A stretch of 64,000 nucleotides of DNA from the NCBI GenBank assembly GCA_026989355.1, contig JALSJM010000002.1, positions 310,001 to 374,000 on the forward strand. The letters are read 5' to 3'. Origin of the DNA: Paracoccaceae bacterium (GTDB taxonomy: Bacteria > Pseudomonadota > Alphaproteobacteria > Rhodobacterales > Rhodobacteraceae). The translations under genes were made by a program, and so were the position numbers. The notes under the pieces are model-generated. The model was not told the DNA's origin. It searched no databases and worked only from the letters and a program-made list of their open reading frames with translations. Below are positions 17,853 to 27,110 of this stretch, piece by piece (position 1 is the stretch's first letter; each line of letters opens with the position of its first letter).

Positions 17853-19976
17853 CTAGCTGCCTTCCTTGCCGATTTCTTCGCCGGTTTTCTGGTCAACCAT
17901 CTTCATGGCAAGGCGCACCTTGCCACGATCATCAAAGCCCAGAAGCTTCACCCAGACTTCCTGCCCTTCCTTCAGCACATCGGAAGGATGATTGAGGCGG
18001 CGGTTCTCGATCTGACTGACATGGACAAGGCCATCGCGCTTTCCGAAGAAATTCACGAAGGCGCCGAAGTCGACGATCTTCACCACCTTGCCCTTGTAGA
18101 TCTTGCCTTCCTCGGGTTCGGCGACGATCTCGTTGATCATGTCATGGGCTTTCCTGATGGCATTCTGGTCGGCTGAGGCAATCTTGATGATGCCGTCATC
18201 GTTGATATCGACCTTGGCGCCCGAAACCTCGACGATTTCGCGGATTACCTTGCCACCCGAACCGATCACTTCGCGGATCTTGTCCACCGGGATCTGCATG
18301 GTCTCGATACGTGGGGCGTGTTCCGAGAAATCTCCGGCGCCGCTGATCGCCTTGTTCATCTCGCCAAGGATATGCTTGCGGGCATCCTTCGCTTGGGCCA
18401 GCGCCTGTTTCATGATCTCCGGGGTGATTCCCGCCACCTTGATATCCATTTGCAGGCTGGTGATGCCGTTTCTGGTGCCGGCCACCTTGAAGTCCATGTC
18501 ACCGAGGTGATCCTCGTCGCCCAGGATATCGGTCAGAACGGCGAACTTGTCACCCTCGAGGATCAGCCCCATGGCAATGCCGGCCACCGCGGTTTTCAAC
18601 GGCACGCCGGCATCCATCATCGAAAGCGAAGAACCACAGACCGTGGCCATCGAAGAAGATCCGTTCGATTCGGTGATTTCGGATACCAGCCGGATCGTGT
18701 AGGGGAAATCGGTTGCCGGCGGCAGCACCGCCTGCAGCGCGCGCCATGCAAGCTTGCCGTGGCCGATCTCGCGCCGCCCCGGTGGCCCCACGCGCCCCAC
18801 TTCACCCACCGAATAGGGTGGGAAATTGTAGTGCAGCAGGAAGTTCGAGCGGAAATTCCCGTGCAGGGCATCGATGATTTGTTCGTCGTCACCAGTGCCG
18901 AGCGTGGTGATCACCAGTGCCTGGGTTTCACCACGGGTGAACAGCGCCGAACCATGGGTGCGCGGCAGCAGGCCTATGGTGCAGTCGATCGGCCGCACGG
19001 TGGCCAGGTCACGCCCGTCGATCCGTTTGCCACCTTCAACGATCTCTCCGCGCAGGATTTCGCTTTCAAGCTTCTTGAAGGCCGAAGAAAGGTTCTCGTC
19101 CTGCTGTTCTTCTTCGCTCAGCTTTTCCTTCACCGTTTCGCGCACCGCGGCAATGGCGGCCACGCGCTCCTGCTTGTCGCGGATGGCAAAGGCCTTGCGC
19201 ATGTCGGTTTCCGCGAGCTTCCTGATCTTTTCATAAAGATCTGAATAGTCGGGCGGGGTGAATTCGAAAGGCTCTTTTGCAGCGTCTTCGGCGAGATCCA
19301 CGATAAGATCGATCACCGGTTTCAGTTGCTCGTGGCCGAAGGTGACAGCGCCGAGCATCTCGTCTTCCGAAAGCTCGTAGGCTTCCGATTCCACCATCAT
19401 CACCGCATCCCTGGTGCCCGCAACCACGAGATCAAGCTTCTGCTCGGGGTTGTCGCGCAGGTTCTGCATGTCATCCACGTCGGGGTTGAGAACGTATTCG
19501 CCGTTCGCATAGCCGACGCGGCAGCCGGCGATCGGCCCGCGGAAGGGCACCCCCGAAAGGGTGAGAGCGGCCGAGGCCGCGATCATGGCCACGATATCGG
19601 GATCATTGACCAGATCGTGGGAAAGCACGGTGCACATCACCAGCACTTCGTTCTTGAAACCCTCCACGAACAGAGGGCGGATCGGACGATCGATCAGGCG
19701 GGCGGTAAGGGTTTCCTTCTCGGTGGGGCGGGCCTCACGCTTGAAGAAACCACCGGGCACCTTGCCCGCGGCATAGTATTTTTCCTGATAGTGAACCGTG
19801 AGCGGGAAGAAATCCTGCCCCGGCTTCTGCTCGCGCGCGAAGGTCACGGCGGCAAGTACGCTGGTTTCACCCAGCGTCGCGATGACGGACCCATCTGCCT
19901 GACGGGCCACGCGACCCGTTTCCAGAGTGAGGGTTTCATCCCCCCACTGCATTTCTTTCTTCACAATGTTGAACAT
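17853..19976 (-). CDS. pnp: Polyribonucleotide nucleotidyltransferase (PNPase)
   Basis: Phosphorolytic 3'-5' exoribonuclease of the RNA degradosome, 707 residues. Two RNase PH cores are present ([23 protein letters not shown]; then [36 protein letters not shown]). The KH domain is [20 protein letters not shown] and the S1 domain is [20 protein letters not shown]. The ATG at 19976 follows GAGGAAA. In most relatives pnp follows rpsO directly. Here rpsO is 4.8 kb upstream on the same strand with a three-gene island between, so pnp must have its own promoter in the 385-nt region above it. Confidence 0.97.
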   Translation of the reverse strand: MFNIVKKEMQWGDETLTLETGRVARQADGSVIATLGETSVLAAVTFAREQKPGQDFFPLTVHYQEKYYAAGKVPGGFFKREARPTEKETLTARLIDRPIRPLFVEGFKNEVLVMCTVLSHDLVNDPDIVAMIAASAALTLSGVPFRGPIAGCRVGYANGEYVLNPDVDDMQNLRDNPEQKLDLVVAGTRDAVMMVESEAYELSEDEMLGAVTFGHEQLKPVIDLIVDLAEDAAKEPFEFTPPDYSDLYEKIRKLAETDMRKAFAIRDKQERVAAIAAVRETVKEKLSEEEQQDENLSSAFKKLESEILRGEIVEGGKRIDGRDLATVRPIDCTIGLLPRTHGSALFTRGETQALVITTLGTGDDEQIIDALHGNFRSNFLLHYNFPPYSVGEVGRVGPPGRREIGHGKLAWRALQAVLPPATDFPYTIRLVSEITESNGSSSMATVCGSSLSMMDAGVPLKTAVAGIAMGLILEGDKFAVLTDILGDEDHLGDMDFKVAGTRNGITSLQMDIKVAGITPEIMKQALAQAKDARKHILGEMNKAISGAGDFSEHAPRIETMQIPVDKIREVIGSGGKVIREIVEVSGAKVDINDDGIIKIASADQNAIRKAHDMINEIVAEPEEGKIYKGKVVKIVDFGAFVNFFGKRDGLVHVSQIENRRLNHPSDVLKEGQEVWVKLLGFDDRGKVRLAMKMVDQKTGEEIGKEGS

Positions 19977-20361
19977 TTCGTTTCCTCTTAGGAGCACTTC
20001 CGGGCCCTCCCGGATCTCCTGCTTTGCATGGCGGCCCCATTGCCGCCGATCCCGTTCCCGTTCATCCACAGCGCCGGGATCATGGCGCTACCTCTTCGGA
20101 TTGCAGGCACTTAGCGGAAATCGTGCCGGAAGGGAAGGGGTATCAGGGGATATCGTTCCCTGATGTTATCGGGCCTGTTCGGATGATGGTGGGAATACGG
20201 GCGCATCGGTGCCGACACTTGCTTTCATCCCCGAGATCAAGCAGAAAACGATACCAGACAGCGATGCCGTTACACGGCGAGGATCTGATAAGGACAAGGC
20301 ATGACTGCACGTCCGGCAAGCAGATTCGGATAATGCGGGGTTCAGCAGAAAGGCAGGAACA
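19977..20361. other. Non-coding divergent region between pnp and the glycosyltransferase-methyltransferase gene
   Basis: No gene is credible in these 385 bases. They should hold the leftward pnp promoter and leader and the rightward promoter of the island. A short hairpin is visible: ATCAGGG (20142-20148) with CCCTGAT (20158-20164) over a 9-nt loop. pnp leaders in other bacteria carry RNase III-sensitive stems for self-control; whether this stem serves that purpose cannot be told, since it lies about 170 nt upstream of the pnp start. Confidence 0.5.
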
Positions 20362-21960
20362 GTGTCCGCGCCCGAATACCAGATTGCCGCCCTCTGGATG
20401 GAGGGGCCGCTCAGCTTTCTCGAACAGCTTTGCCTGAAGTCTTTCGTGGATGCCGGCCATCACGTGAAGCTGTATCACTATGGGCCGCTCCGGAATGTTC
20501 CCGAGGGAATCGAACTGGCAGATGCATCCGGGATCCTGCCGCGTACCGATTTTCTGGCGCACCGGCGCACCGGCAGTCCGGCGCTGCATTCCGACCTGTT
20601 CCGTTACAGGATGCTGGAAAGAAGCGACCGCACGATCTGGGCCGATACAGATGCCTATTGCATGAGGCCCTTCAAGACATCCACCGGCCATTTCTATGGT
20701 TGGGAATCGGAAAAGCACATCAATGGTGGTGTCCTTGGGCTTCCGCAGGACAGTGATGCCCTGCAAGAACTGCTGGAGTTCACAAACGACGAATTTGCCA
20801 TTCCCACCTGGTATGATGCGGAATACACGCGTCAGCTGAAGGAGGCGGCCGAAAGCGGAAATCCGGTTCATGCCAGCGAGCAGCCCTGGGGTGTCTGGGG
20901 GCCGCATGCGGTTACCCATTTCCTGCAGAAAACCGGCGAAGACAGATACGCGCTGCCGCAGGAATGTCTGTATCCGTTCGCCTATCGTGATCGCCGCAAG
21001 ATGCTGAAACCGGATTTCGATACCAGTGCCTACATCACTGAAAACACATTTTCGGTTCATCTCTACGGCCGGCGCATGCGGGCGCGGCTTGTCGAAAGGG
21101 AAGGCGGCGCGCCACATCCTGCAAGCCTGCTTGGGCGGTTGCTGAAGAAGCATGGTATCGATCCCTCCCTGGCTCCGTTGCCTTCCCCCCGGACAAAGTC
21201 CGGATCCGGGGAGCGCAAGACAGGGGCCGTGCCGGTGGCTGCCATTGCTGTCAAACCTGTTCCCGCTGCGGAAAAGGTTGGGCGCGGGCAGGTGAACCTG
21301 ACGGATCTGGCTGACAAATACGGCTCGGACAAGGGCTCGAAGAAACACCGTTATACCGAACTTTATCAGCTTCTGTTCCTTCCCTATCGCACCCGGAAAA
21401 TCAATTTTCTGGAAATGGGGCTTCTGATCGGCGGGCCTGAACATGGTGTGGATGCCGATCGCAGAACGGACGACCTGCCGTCGGTTCGGATGTGGCTGGA
21501 ATATTTCACAAGGGCGCATGTCCACGGGCTGGATATTTCGGATTTTTCGTGGTTCGAACACGAGAGGTTCACGTTTTATCGGTGCAACATGGAAAAGCGT
21601 GCGAATATCGCCGCGGCTACCCGGGAGATGCCGCCACCGGATATTGTCGTGGATGATGCTTCGCACGCATCGCACCACCAGCAAAACGGCTTTCTGGAGC
21701 TGTTTCCGCGGCTGAAGTCGGGCGGGCTTTACATCATCGAAGATCTGCGCTGGCAGCCAAAGACGATGGAAAAACCGGGAATCACCAAGACGGGTGAACT
21801 GTTCTATCGCTATCAGACCGAGGGGGTATTCGTCCATTCGGATCCTGCCGTTGCCGAACAGTTCAATGCCTTGCGCCATGATATTTCAGGATGTTTCGTG
21901 TTTCAGGCCGGTTTCAACCGCAGAAAGCGGCATCAGGTTGCCGTAATTCACAAGCGTTAA
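20362..21960 (+). CDS. Fusion protein: GT32-like glycosyltransferase + SAM-dependent methyltransferase
   Basis: 532 residues in two parts. Residues 1-250 look like a GT32/capsule-type glycosyltransferase: ALWMEGPLSFLEQLCLKSF, SDLFRYRMLER, and the DxD motif IWADTDAYC (D95-D97). A proline/alanine linker (about 270-310) follows. Residues 312-530 form a class I methyltransferase of the kind seen in macrolide/sugar O-methyltransferases: DLADKYGSDKGSKKHRYTELY, FLEMGLLIGG (349-358), DIVVDDASHAS (427-437) and LYIIEDLRW. The GTG at 20362 follows CAGGAA. The likely job is adding and methylating a sugar on a surface glycan. Domain calls are by motif memory, and the acceptor is unknown. The alpha/beta-hydrolase gene follows after 10 nt. 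Confidence 0.75.
   Translation: MSAPEYQIAALWMEGPLSFLEQLCLKSFVDAGHHVKLYHYGPLRNVPEGIELADASGILPRTDFLAHRRTGSPALHSDLFRYRMLERSDRTIWADTDAYCMRPFKTSTGHFYGWESEKHINGGVLGLPQDSDALQELLEFTNDEFAIPTWYDAEYTRQLKEAAESGNPVHASEQPWGVWGPHAVTHFLQKTGEDRYALPQECLYPFAYRDRRKMLKPDFDTSAYITENTFSVHLYGRRMRARLVEREGGAPHPASLLGRLLKKHGIDPSLAPLPSPRTKSGSGERKTGAVPVAAIAVKPVPAAEKVGRGQVNLTDLADKYGSDKGSKKHRYTELYQLLFLPYRTRKINFLEMGLLIGGPEHGVDADRRTDDLPSVRMWLEYFTRAHVHGLDISDFSWFEHERFTFYRCNMEKRANIAAATREMPPPDIVVDDASHASHHQQNGFLELFPRLKSGGLYIIEDLRWQPKTMEKPGITKTGELFYRYQTEGVFVHSDPAVAEQFNALRHDISGCFVFQAGFNRRKRHQVAVIHKR
21187..21211. repeat. Palindromic element inside the linker of the fusion gene
   Basis: CCCCGGA (21187-21193) and TCCGGGG (21205-21211) form an outer dyad, and GGAC-AAA-GTCC (21191-21201) forms an alternative inner hairpin. 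The sequence resembles the short CCCGGA...TCCGGG palindromes scattered through many alphaproteobacterial genomes. It encodes the linker stretch PSPRTKSGSGE, which has low complexity and differs from the domains on each side. Confidence 0.45.
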
Positions 21961-21970
21961 GGGCTGCAAG

Positions 21971-22849
21971 ATGGCCACCCCCGGAGAATCCGACCTTGGC
22001 GGCGTGCCAAGCTGGTATCGTGAAATATTTCCGGCCGGTCCCAATGACGGATTCTTTCTGAAAAGAGGCGTGCACAGCCTTTCCTTTGTGGATCGCGGCA
22101 AGCATCAGCTGGTTGTTTCCTTCGACAATCTTTCGGATGCGGGCAACCGGAGGTATGATCGCGAGCCCTGGGGCGGAAAGTTTCTGGCCGACAGTGGCTG
22201 GAGCCATCTGGGAATCTATTCACAGGTGCCGCACTGGTTTCGGGATCAGGGCCTGATCGAAATGCTGGAAAAGCTGAAGTCGGACGGTTTTTTCGGGCAG
22301 TTCGAAAGGGTGGCATTCTGCGGCACCTCCATGGGCGGATTTGGTGCTCTGACCTTCTCCGGCCTCTCACCTGGCGCAACCGTGATCGCTTTCAGCCCGC
22401 AGACCACGTTGAACGAAGGCCTGGTTCCCTGGGAAACGCGTTTTGCCAAGGGGCGTGCGGCGGATTGGTCGCTTCCTTATTCCGATGCGGCCGAACAGAC
22501 AGGCGCCGCAGCGCGGATCTATGTGGTGCATGATCCCTTCCATGTACTCGACCGTAAACATTTCGAACGTCTGCGCGGAGCAAATGTCATCGGGCTGCGG
22601 GGGTTCGGCCTGGGGCACAAATCGGCTCTGTTGCTGCGCAAGATGGATGTTCTGAAGCCGATCATGTCAGAGGCATTTGCAGGCACTCTTTCAGAGCAGG
22701 GGTTCTACAGGATGATCCGGGCCAGGAAGAATATCTATCTCTACCGCCAGAATATCGAGGCCTACCTTGCCGAGCGTGGCCTGGAGCGGTGGATTCCGAT
22801 GTTTCGTAGCGCATTCAAGGCCCGTCGCAAGGCGGGAATGAACATCTGA
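21971..22849 (+). CDS. Alpha/beta-hydrolase-fold protein of a surface-glycan island
   Basis: 292 residues with no signal peptide. The nucleophile elbow GTSMGGFGAL places the likely catalytic serine at S120 (VAFCGTSMGG). A late Asp (VHDPFHVLD) and His (FGLGHKSALLL) are plausible triad partners. The start ATG at 21971 has only a weak Shine-Dalgarno sequence, and it sits 10 nt after the fusion gene stop, which suggests translational coupling. It converges with the next gene with 4 nt between the stops. It could remove or transfer acyl groups on a glycan; that is inference from context only. Similar proteins often accompany glycosyltransferases in Rhodobacterales. Confidence 0.65.
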   Translation: MATPGESDLGGVPSWYREIFPAGPNDGFFLKRGVHSLSFVDRGKHQLVVSFDNLSDAGNRRYDREPWGGKFLADSGWSHLGIYSQVPHWFRDQGLIEMLEKLKSDGFFGQFERVAFCGTSMGGFGALTFSGLSPGATVIAFSPQTTLNEGLVPWETRFAKGRAADWSLPYSDAAEQTGAAARIYVVHDPFHVLDRKHFERLRGANVIGLRGFGLGHKSALLLRKMDVLKPIMSEAFAGTLSEQGFYRMIRARKNIYLYRQNIEAYLAERGLERWIPMFRSAFKARRKAGMNI

Positions 22850-22853
22850 ACGG

Positions 22854-24638
22854 CTATTTTCCTGCATCGGCCTCTTCGAGAAAACCTTTCCAGATATTGT
22901 TCTTGATCCATGCCCTGCGTTCCTGAAACAGGGGCTGGTTCAGAAGTTTGGCAATTCTGGCCTTGTGGGCCCTGCAGGCCGCCCGGTGAAGACGAGCCAG
23001 TTTCCTGTCCTGCATCAGATCGTCATAGGCTTTTCTGAAAGCCGGCTGCTGGCGTTCGAAAGTCGAGGTCAGATCGCTCTGGCGATCCCGCAGGCGCCAG
23101 TATCGGGGTGAAGGCATCTTGCCCTTTACCACCACATCGCCGCGGAACATCTTCACCATATGGGATTCCAGAGACCGCAGGGCAAAGTGATCCAGAACCA
23201 CAAGTTCATAGGTTCCTCTGACATCAATACCGTTCTGGCTGGGATCCTCGTGCAGGCTGGTCAGCGGCCGGCCCGATCCGTCCAGCCAGACAACCGGCCC
23301 GGCATCCTTCCGCAGGTCGGGGCGGTGATTGCGGATATGCTTCAGTTTCGATCCCAGCCGGACAATGGTTTTCACGCCCCGGCGCGATTTCCACTTGCCC
23401 GGTCGTTCCCTCTGATGGCGCGGGAACTGTTCTGTTACCAGGCCGGGCGTGAAATTTTCAACCATGTTGCTGCCGTGGTTGAGTTCGCTCATCGACAGGG
23501 CATCGAAAGGGCCGGTTCTTTCCAGCAGGTCCGGCATCCTGCCCTTGCCCAGGCGGATATTGATGAATTCGTCCACATCCATGGAGATGAAGAAATCCGC
23601 TTTCCGGAATTCGGAAAGATATGACGTGTAGGCAAGAGCCGCGGGCTGGAAGGCTGTATGGCCGCTTGCCAGCGCCGGGTTGGGCAGATGCCGCAACTGG
23701 CCCATCTCTTCCAGCCGGTCCAGCAGCTGATCGGTTCCGTCGGTGCAATCATTGGTGAAGATCACGAAATCCTGGATGCCGATGGATTTGTGCCAGGCCA
23801 GCCATTCGATGATGAACGGACCTTCGTCCTTCATGCATGTGGCAACCAGAAACCGGGCCGATTTCGGTTTCCAGGGTCTGTCCTGCAGCCCCGACAGATC
23901 GGGATGGGAGGTTTCCTCACGGCGCCGGCGTGTCGGTGCTGCCGGTATTCTTTCGGGCCGCAGAAAGCAGCGAACGGTTGATGGTTTCTTCTGTTTCTGG
24001 AAAACCAGCCCTCTGGCCTCAAGGCTGCGGGTAATTTCATTAACGGCTTCCTCACCATAGACCTTTGGGTGGAATTCGATCACCAGCGCCTGCACACCGG
24101 AAAGGTCGGCCTGATCGAACAGCCCCAGTTCGCCCCCTTCGATATCGCAGACGATGACAGCAGGTTCCCTTTCCCTGATCAGATCGTGGATGTCGAAACA
24201 GGGCAGATCAACCTTTTTGCGATAGCGAAAAGGTCCGGGTTCCATTGACGAGGCCCAGAAATCGGCACGCAGATAGAAGGGTGCGCTTTTCTGTCCGTTG
24301 GCAGTGACGATACCGTTCAGAAGCTCGACATTCCGGATGCCGTTCAGGCGATGCGTTTCCCGGATCACGGGGATCAGCTCCGGATTGGCCTCGACAGCGG
24401 TTACGGCCGCGATGCCCTCAACCTGTGCCGCCACGGAGGAGATCAGCCCGATACCGGCGCCCAGTTCGAGCACACGATCCCCCGGGCGCAGGATTTTCCG
24501 CACCGTCAGACATTCGCCGCCTTCGTAACGGTTGTTGCGCATCGGACGCTCGATCCTGGGCGTGATGATCTCGGGCACGAACGGCACCTTGATCCCGTTC
24601 GATACGATGATTTCGTCGTATTCGAGTGCCTTGCCCAT
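22854..24638 (-). CDS. Fusion protein: FkbM-type methyltransferase + GT2-like glycosyltransferase
   Basis: 594 residues. Residues 1-230 are an FkbM-family SAM methyltransferase: RVLELGAGIGLIS (55-67), AVEANPELIPVIRETHRLN and VIVCDIEGGELGLF. Residues 260-480 match the GT2/GT92-like group: FLVATCMKDEGPFIIEWLAWHKSIGI, FTNDCTDGTDQLLDRLE, and the metal-binding FFISMDVDEFIN (D354-D356). A basic helical tail follows. Domain order is methyltransferase-glycosyltransferase, the reverse of the neighbouring fusion gene. It reads in the same direction as rpsO and pnp, directly after rpsO and its terminator. The ribosome binding site (AGGA, 11 nt off) is weak. The acceptor is unknown. Confidence 0.78.
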   Translation of the reverse strand: MGKALEYDEIIVSNGIKVPFVPEIITPRIERPMRNNRYEGGECLTVRKILRPGDRVLELGAGIGLISSVAAQVEGIAAVTAVEANPELIPVIRETHRLNGIRNVELLNGIVTANGQKSAPFYLRADFWASSMEPGPFRYRKKVDLPCFDIHDLIREREPAVIVCDIEGGELGLFDQADLSGVQALVIEFHPKVYGEEAVNEITRSLEARGLVFQKQKKPSTVRCFLRPERIPAAPTRRRREETSHPDLSGLQDRPWKPKSARFLVATCMKDEGPFIIEWLAWHKSIGIQDFVIFTNDCTDGTDQLLDRLEEMGQLRHLPNPALASGHTAFQPAALAYTSYLSEFRKADFFISMDVDEFINIRLGKGRMPDLLERTGPFDALSMSELNHGSNMVENFTPGLVTEQFPRHQRERPGKWKSRRGVKTIVRLGSKLKHIRNHRPDLRKDAGPVVWLDGSGRPLTSLHEDPSQNGIDVRGTYELVVLDHFALRSLESHMVKMFRGDVVVKGKMPSPRYWRLRDRQSDLTSTFERQQPAFRKAYDDLMQDRKLARLHRAACRAHKARIAKLLNQPLFQERRAWIKNNIWKGFLEEADAGK

Positions 24639-24753
24639 GATCCGCGCCGTCCTGCATGCCCCCTGTCTTTTAGCGGTGCCGTGATCGTTTGTGCAATGGT
24701 TCTGATCAGAGCCCCAGAACGAGACAGGGCATTTCAGCCCGTGGAGCCAAAGG

Positions 24754-24780
24754 AAAAACGCGCCCCGACCGGGCGCGTTT
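24754..24780 (-). terminator. Intrinsic terminator after rpsO
   Basis: AAACGCGCCC (24756-24765) pairs with GGGCGCGTTT (24771-24780). Read on the minus strand the stem ends in TTTTT. It lies about 30 nt past the rpsO stop and would separate rpsO from the downstream fusion gene. Confidence 0.88.
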
Positions 24781-24811
24781 CCGTAATGATGACGGCTTTT
24801 GTCGCAAGCCT

Positions 24812-25081
24812 TCAGCGGCGCAGGCCAAGGCGCTTGATCAGGGTCTGATAGCGTTCTTCACTCTTGCCGCGCAGATAATCCAGCAGCTTGCGGCGCTGGG
24901 CCACCATCATCAGAAGTCCACGGCGCGAATGATTGTCTTTCTTGTGGGTCTTGAAATGCTCGGTCAGGTTGGCGATGCGCTTGGAAAGCACGGCAATCTG
25001 CACTTCGGGCGAGCCGGTGTCGCCTTCGTGGGTTGCGTATTCCTTCATGATCGCCTGCTTGTCTTCCTTCGTGATCGACAT
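24812..25081 (-). CDS. rpsO: 30S ribosomal protein S15
   Basis: Primary 16S rRNA-binding protein of the small subunit, 89 residues, the normal length. The sequence matches S15 throughout: [61 protein letters not shown] and [20 protein letters not shown]. The start ATG at 25081 has AAAAGGAG upstream; a longer open frame above it is not supported. A terminator follows. The usual downstream partner pnp is displaced by about 4.8 kb. Confidence 0.98.
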   Translation of the reverse strand: MSITKEDKQAIMKEYATHEGDTGSPEVQIAVLSKRIANLTEHFKTHKKDNHSRRGLLMMVAQRRKLLDYLRGKSEERYQTLIKRLGLRR

Positions 25082-25227
25082 CGGGGTCTCCTTTTCGGTT
25101 TTGCGATTACGGGCGCAAGCCGGGATGTCGTCCAGCAAGGTCCGGTCGGAGGCAGCCTGCCCGGGCGGGGCCGGTGATTCAGGCAGATGCGGGATATAGG
25201 ATGAATCCCTGTGAAAGAAAAGGGGGT

Positions 25228-25536
25228 TTACCGGCTGGTGCCGTTCTCCCGGATCATATCGGCAATCTGTCTGGCCCATTCGCCGATGATGGGGATGAAA
25301 TCGATCTGGGAAAGCATCGTGACAAGAAGATAGACAAGAATCGTGGCTCCGATCACCGATCCCAGCCCGAAGGCGAGCCCGCGCAGGAACTGGAAGGCCG
25401 TGAGGCGCCACAGAGAATTGTGGATACGCACGAAGCGGTGATTGTTGAGGCGCACGAGTTCTTCGCGCAGGTCGGTGATCTCGCGGGACAGACGGGCGGT
25501 ATCGTTTCGAAGCTCACGGGGCGAATCAGCAGGCAT
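25228..25536 (-). CDS. DUF5665 small membrane protein
   Basis: 102 residues. An N-terminal charged coiled coil ([26 protein letters not shown]) is followed by a basic stretch and one or two membrane helices ([25 protein letters not shown]). This is the DUF5665 layout. Its start overlaps the end of the DUF1643 gene by 11 nt, so the two are co-translated. Function unknown. It is often found near truB/rpsO in Rhodobacterales. Confidence 0.8.
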   Translation of the reverse strand: MPADSPRELRNDTARLSREITDLREELVRLNNHRFVRIHNSLWRLTAFQFLRGLAFGLGSVIGATILVYLLVTMLSQIDFIPIIGEWARQIADMIRENGTSR

Positions 25537-26053
25537 TGGCGGGTTCCTTGTGCCAGAGCACCGGATGCACGTGATAGCCGATGTAAAGCGGATGCCTCGG
25601 GTGTCCGGCGCGCGTCAGGCCAAGGTGATGAAGGGGGCGGCCGGTGGCCCGCAGAAGGCGTTCGACGGCAGGGCCGCGTTCAAGGTGTTCGCCATGCGTG
25701 CCCCAGGCACAGATGATCTGGTCGGCCCATGCGGCGCCTTCAAGAATGGCCGTATCATTTGCCGGCCCCACGGGGTCGGTGGCTGCGCGCATGTCGCGGG
25801 GATCGGTGGCGCGCCAGGCAAAGATGTTGCATACGCGAAATGCTCCGAAGCCCAATGCCCGGGCGCGGCGTTCGCAGCGCTCAACCGTGGGATCGTTCTG
25901 CACCTCGGTGGCGGTCGAAGGGTTGAGCATAACGAACAGCGCCCGGCGGGAGGCATCATTCCATATCCGGGTAAGGGCATAGCGGTAGCGTTCGCAATCG
26001 GAATAGATGGCGGTCGAGGGGGCATCGCCCTTGATATGGCTGCGCGTGATCAT
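25526..26053 (-). CDS. DUF1643 domain protein
   Basis: 175 residues, soluble. The family core is visible: YRYALTRIWNDASRRALFVMLNPSTA, DPTVERCERRARALGFG, RVCNIFAWRATDPRDMR, and the ending HPRHPLYIGYH. The start ATG at 26053 opens with MITRSHIKGDAPSTAIYSDC, as in relatives. The function of DUF1643 is not established. It lies between truB and the DUF5665 gene on the same strand, overlapping the latter. Confidence 0.85.
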   Translation of the reverse strand: MITRSHIKGDAPSTAIYSDCERYRYALTRIWNDASRRALFVMLNPSTATEVQNDPTVERCERRARALGFGAFRVCNIFAWRATDPRDMRAATDPVGPANDTAILEGAAWADQIICAWGTHGEHLERGPAVERLLRATGRPLHHLGLTRAGHPRHPLYIGYHVHPVLWHKEPANAC

Positions 26054-26156
26054 GCGTATTTATGGGGTGAGCGGATGGCGAAGGGCAAGAGGCCTGTTTT
26101 CGGCCGGTTTGCCATGGTTGCACCGAACTGCAGGGGATTGGCAGGCAAAAAGCGCA

Positions 26157-27062
26157 TCAGGGCCGGAATACGCGGGTCGGGTGCAGTTCGCCTGCCTTGT
26201 AGATTCCGATTGCCACCGCCTGTCCGTCAAGCGAGGCCCAGGCTTCATCGCCATATTCGGCATCAGAAGTGATCACCATGCCGGGATTGCCGTTTCTCAG
26301 CCGTGCCGCGCCTTCGGGGGTGCAGCGCAATTCGGGAAGTTCGGCAAGTCCTTCTTCAAGCGGACGCAGCAGGCTGTCGATTTCGGGAGTGCGGGCAAGG
26401 CGTTCGATCCCGTCCGGGGTGACGGCCCCTTCAAGATCGAACGGACCGGCCCAGACGCGGCGCAGCGCCGTGACATGGCCGTGGCAGACCAGCATCCGGC
26501 CCAGATCGCGGGCGATGGCGCGCACATAGCCACCCTTTCCGCAGACCATGCGCAGGCACAGATGATCAGGGTCGGGGCGTTCCAGAAGAACGAGTTCCTC
26601 GACCCAGAGCGGGCGCGCCTCCAGTTCCACGTCTTCACCGGCCCGTGAAAGCGCATAGGCGCGTTCGCCGCCGATTCTGACCGCCGAAAACCGCGGCGGA
26701 ACCTGCATGATCTCGCCCCGGAAGGCGGGCAGGGCGGCTTCGATTTCACTGTCGGTGGGGCGGTGGCCGCTTTCGGCGATGATCTCGCCCTCGGCATCAT
26801 CGGTATTCGTGGCCTGACCAAGGCGGACGGTGAAATCATAGGCTTTCAACGCATCCGTCACGTAAGGCACCGTTTTCGTGGCTTCGCCAAGCGCCACCGC
26901 AAGCAGACCGGTGGCCAGCGGATCAAGCGTGCCGGCGTGGCCGGCCTTTTTTGCATTGAAGGCCCAGCGCACCTTGTTCACCATCGCGTTCGAGGTAATG
27001 CCGGCGGGTTTGTCAATGACCAGCCAGCCGGAAATGTCGCGGCCCTTGCGTCTGCGTCCCAC
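26157..27062 (-). CDS. truB: tRNA pseudouridine-55 synthase TruB
   Basis: Makes pseudouridine at position 55 of the T loop of tRNAs. 301 residues. [14 protein letters not shown] is motif I, and the catalytic Asp is D47 in [34 protein letters not shown] and [18 protein letters not shown] complete the fold. A GTG start at 27062 is supported by AGGAGG with a 6-nt spacer. Gene order rbfA-DUF2233-truB on one strand indicates a ribosome/tRNA maturation operon. Confidence 0.96.
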   Translation of the reverse strand: MGRRRKGRDISGWLVIDKPAGITSNAMVNKVRWAFNAKKAGHAGTLDPLATGLLAVALGEATKTVPYVTDALKAYDFTVRLGQATNTDDAEGEIIAESGHRPTDSEIEAALPAFRGEIMQVPPRFSAVRIGGERAYALSRAGEDVELEARPLWVEELVLLERPDPDHLCLRMVCGKGGYVRAIARDLGRMLVCHGHVTALRRVWAGPFDLEGAVTPDGIERLARTPEIDSLLRPLEEGLAELPELRCTPEGAARLRNGNPGMVITSDAEYGDEAWASLDGQAVAIGIYKAGELHPTRVFRP

Positions 27063-27110
27063 GGGTGCCTCCTGGAGATCATGCAGGGGGGCCTGCTAGC
27101 GCCCCTTGCG

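Noticed and set aside
20143-21879. 578-residue minus-strand open frame over the GT-methyltransferase fusion gene
   Set aside because: No domain is seen. The plus-strand frame has clear GT and methyltransferase motifs, and a real gene on both strands here is very unlikely.
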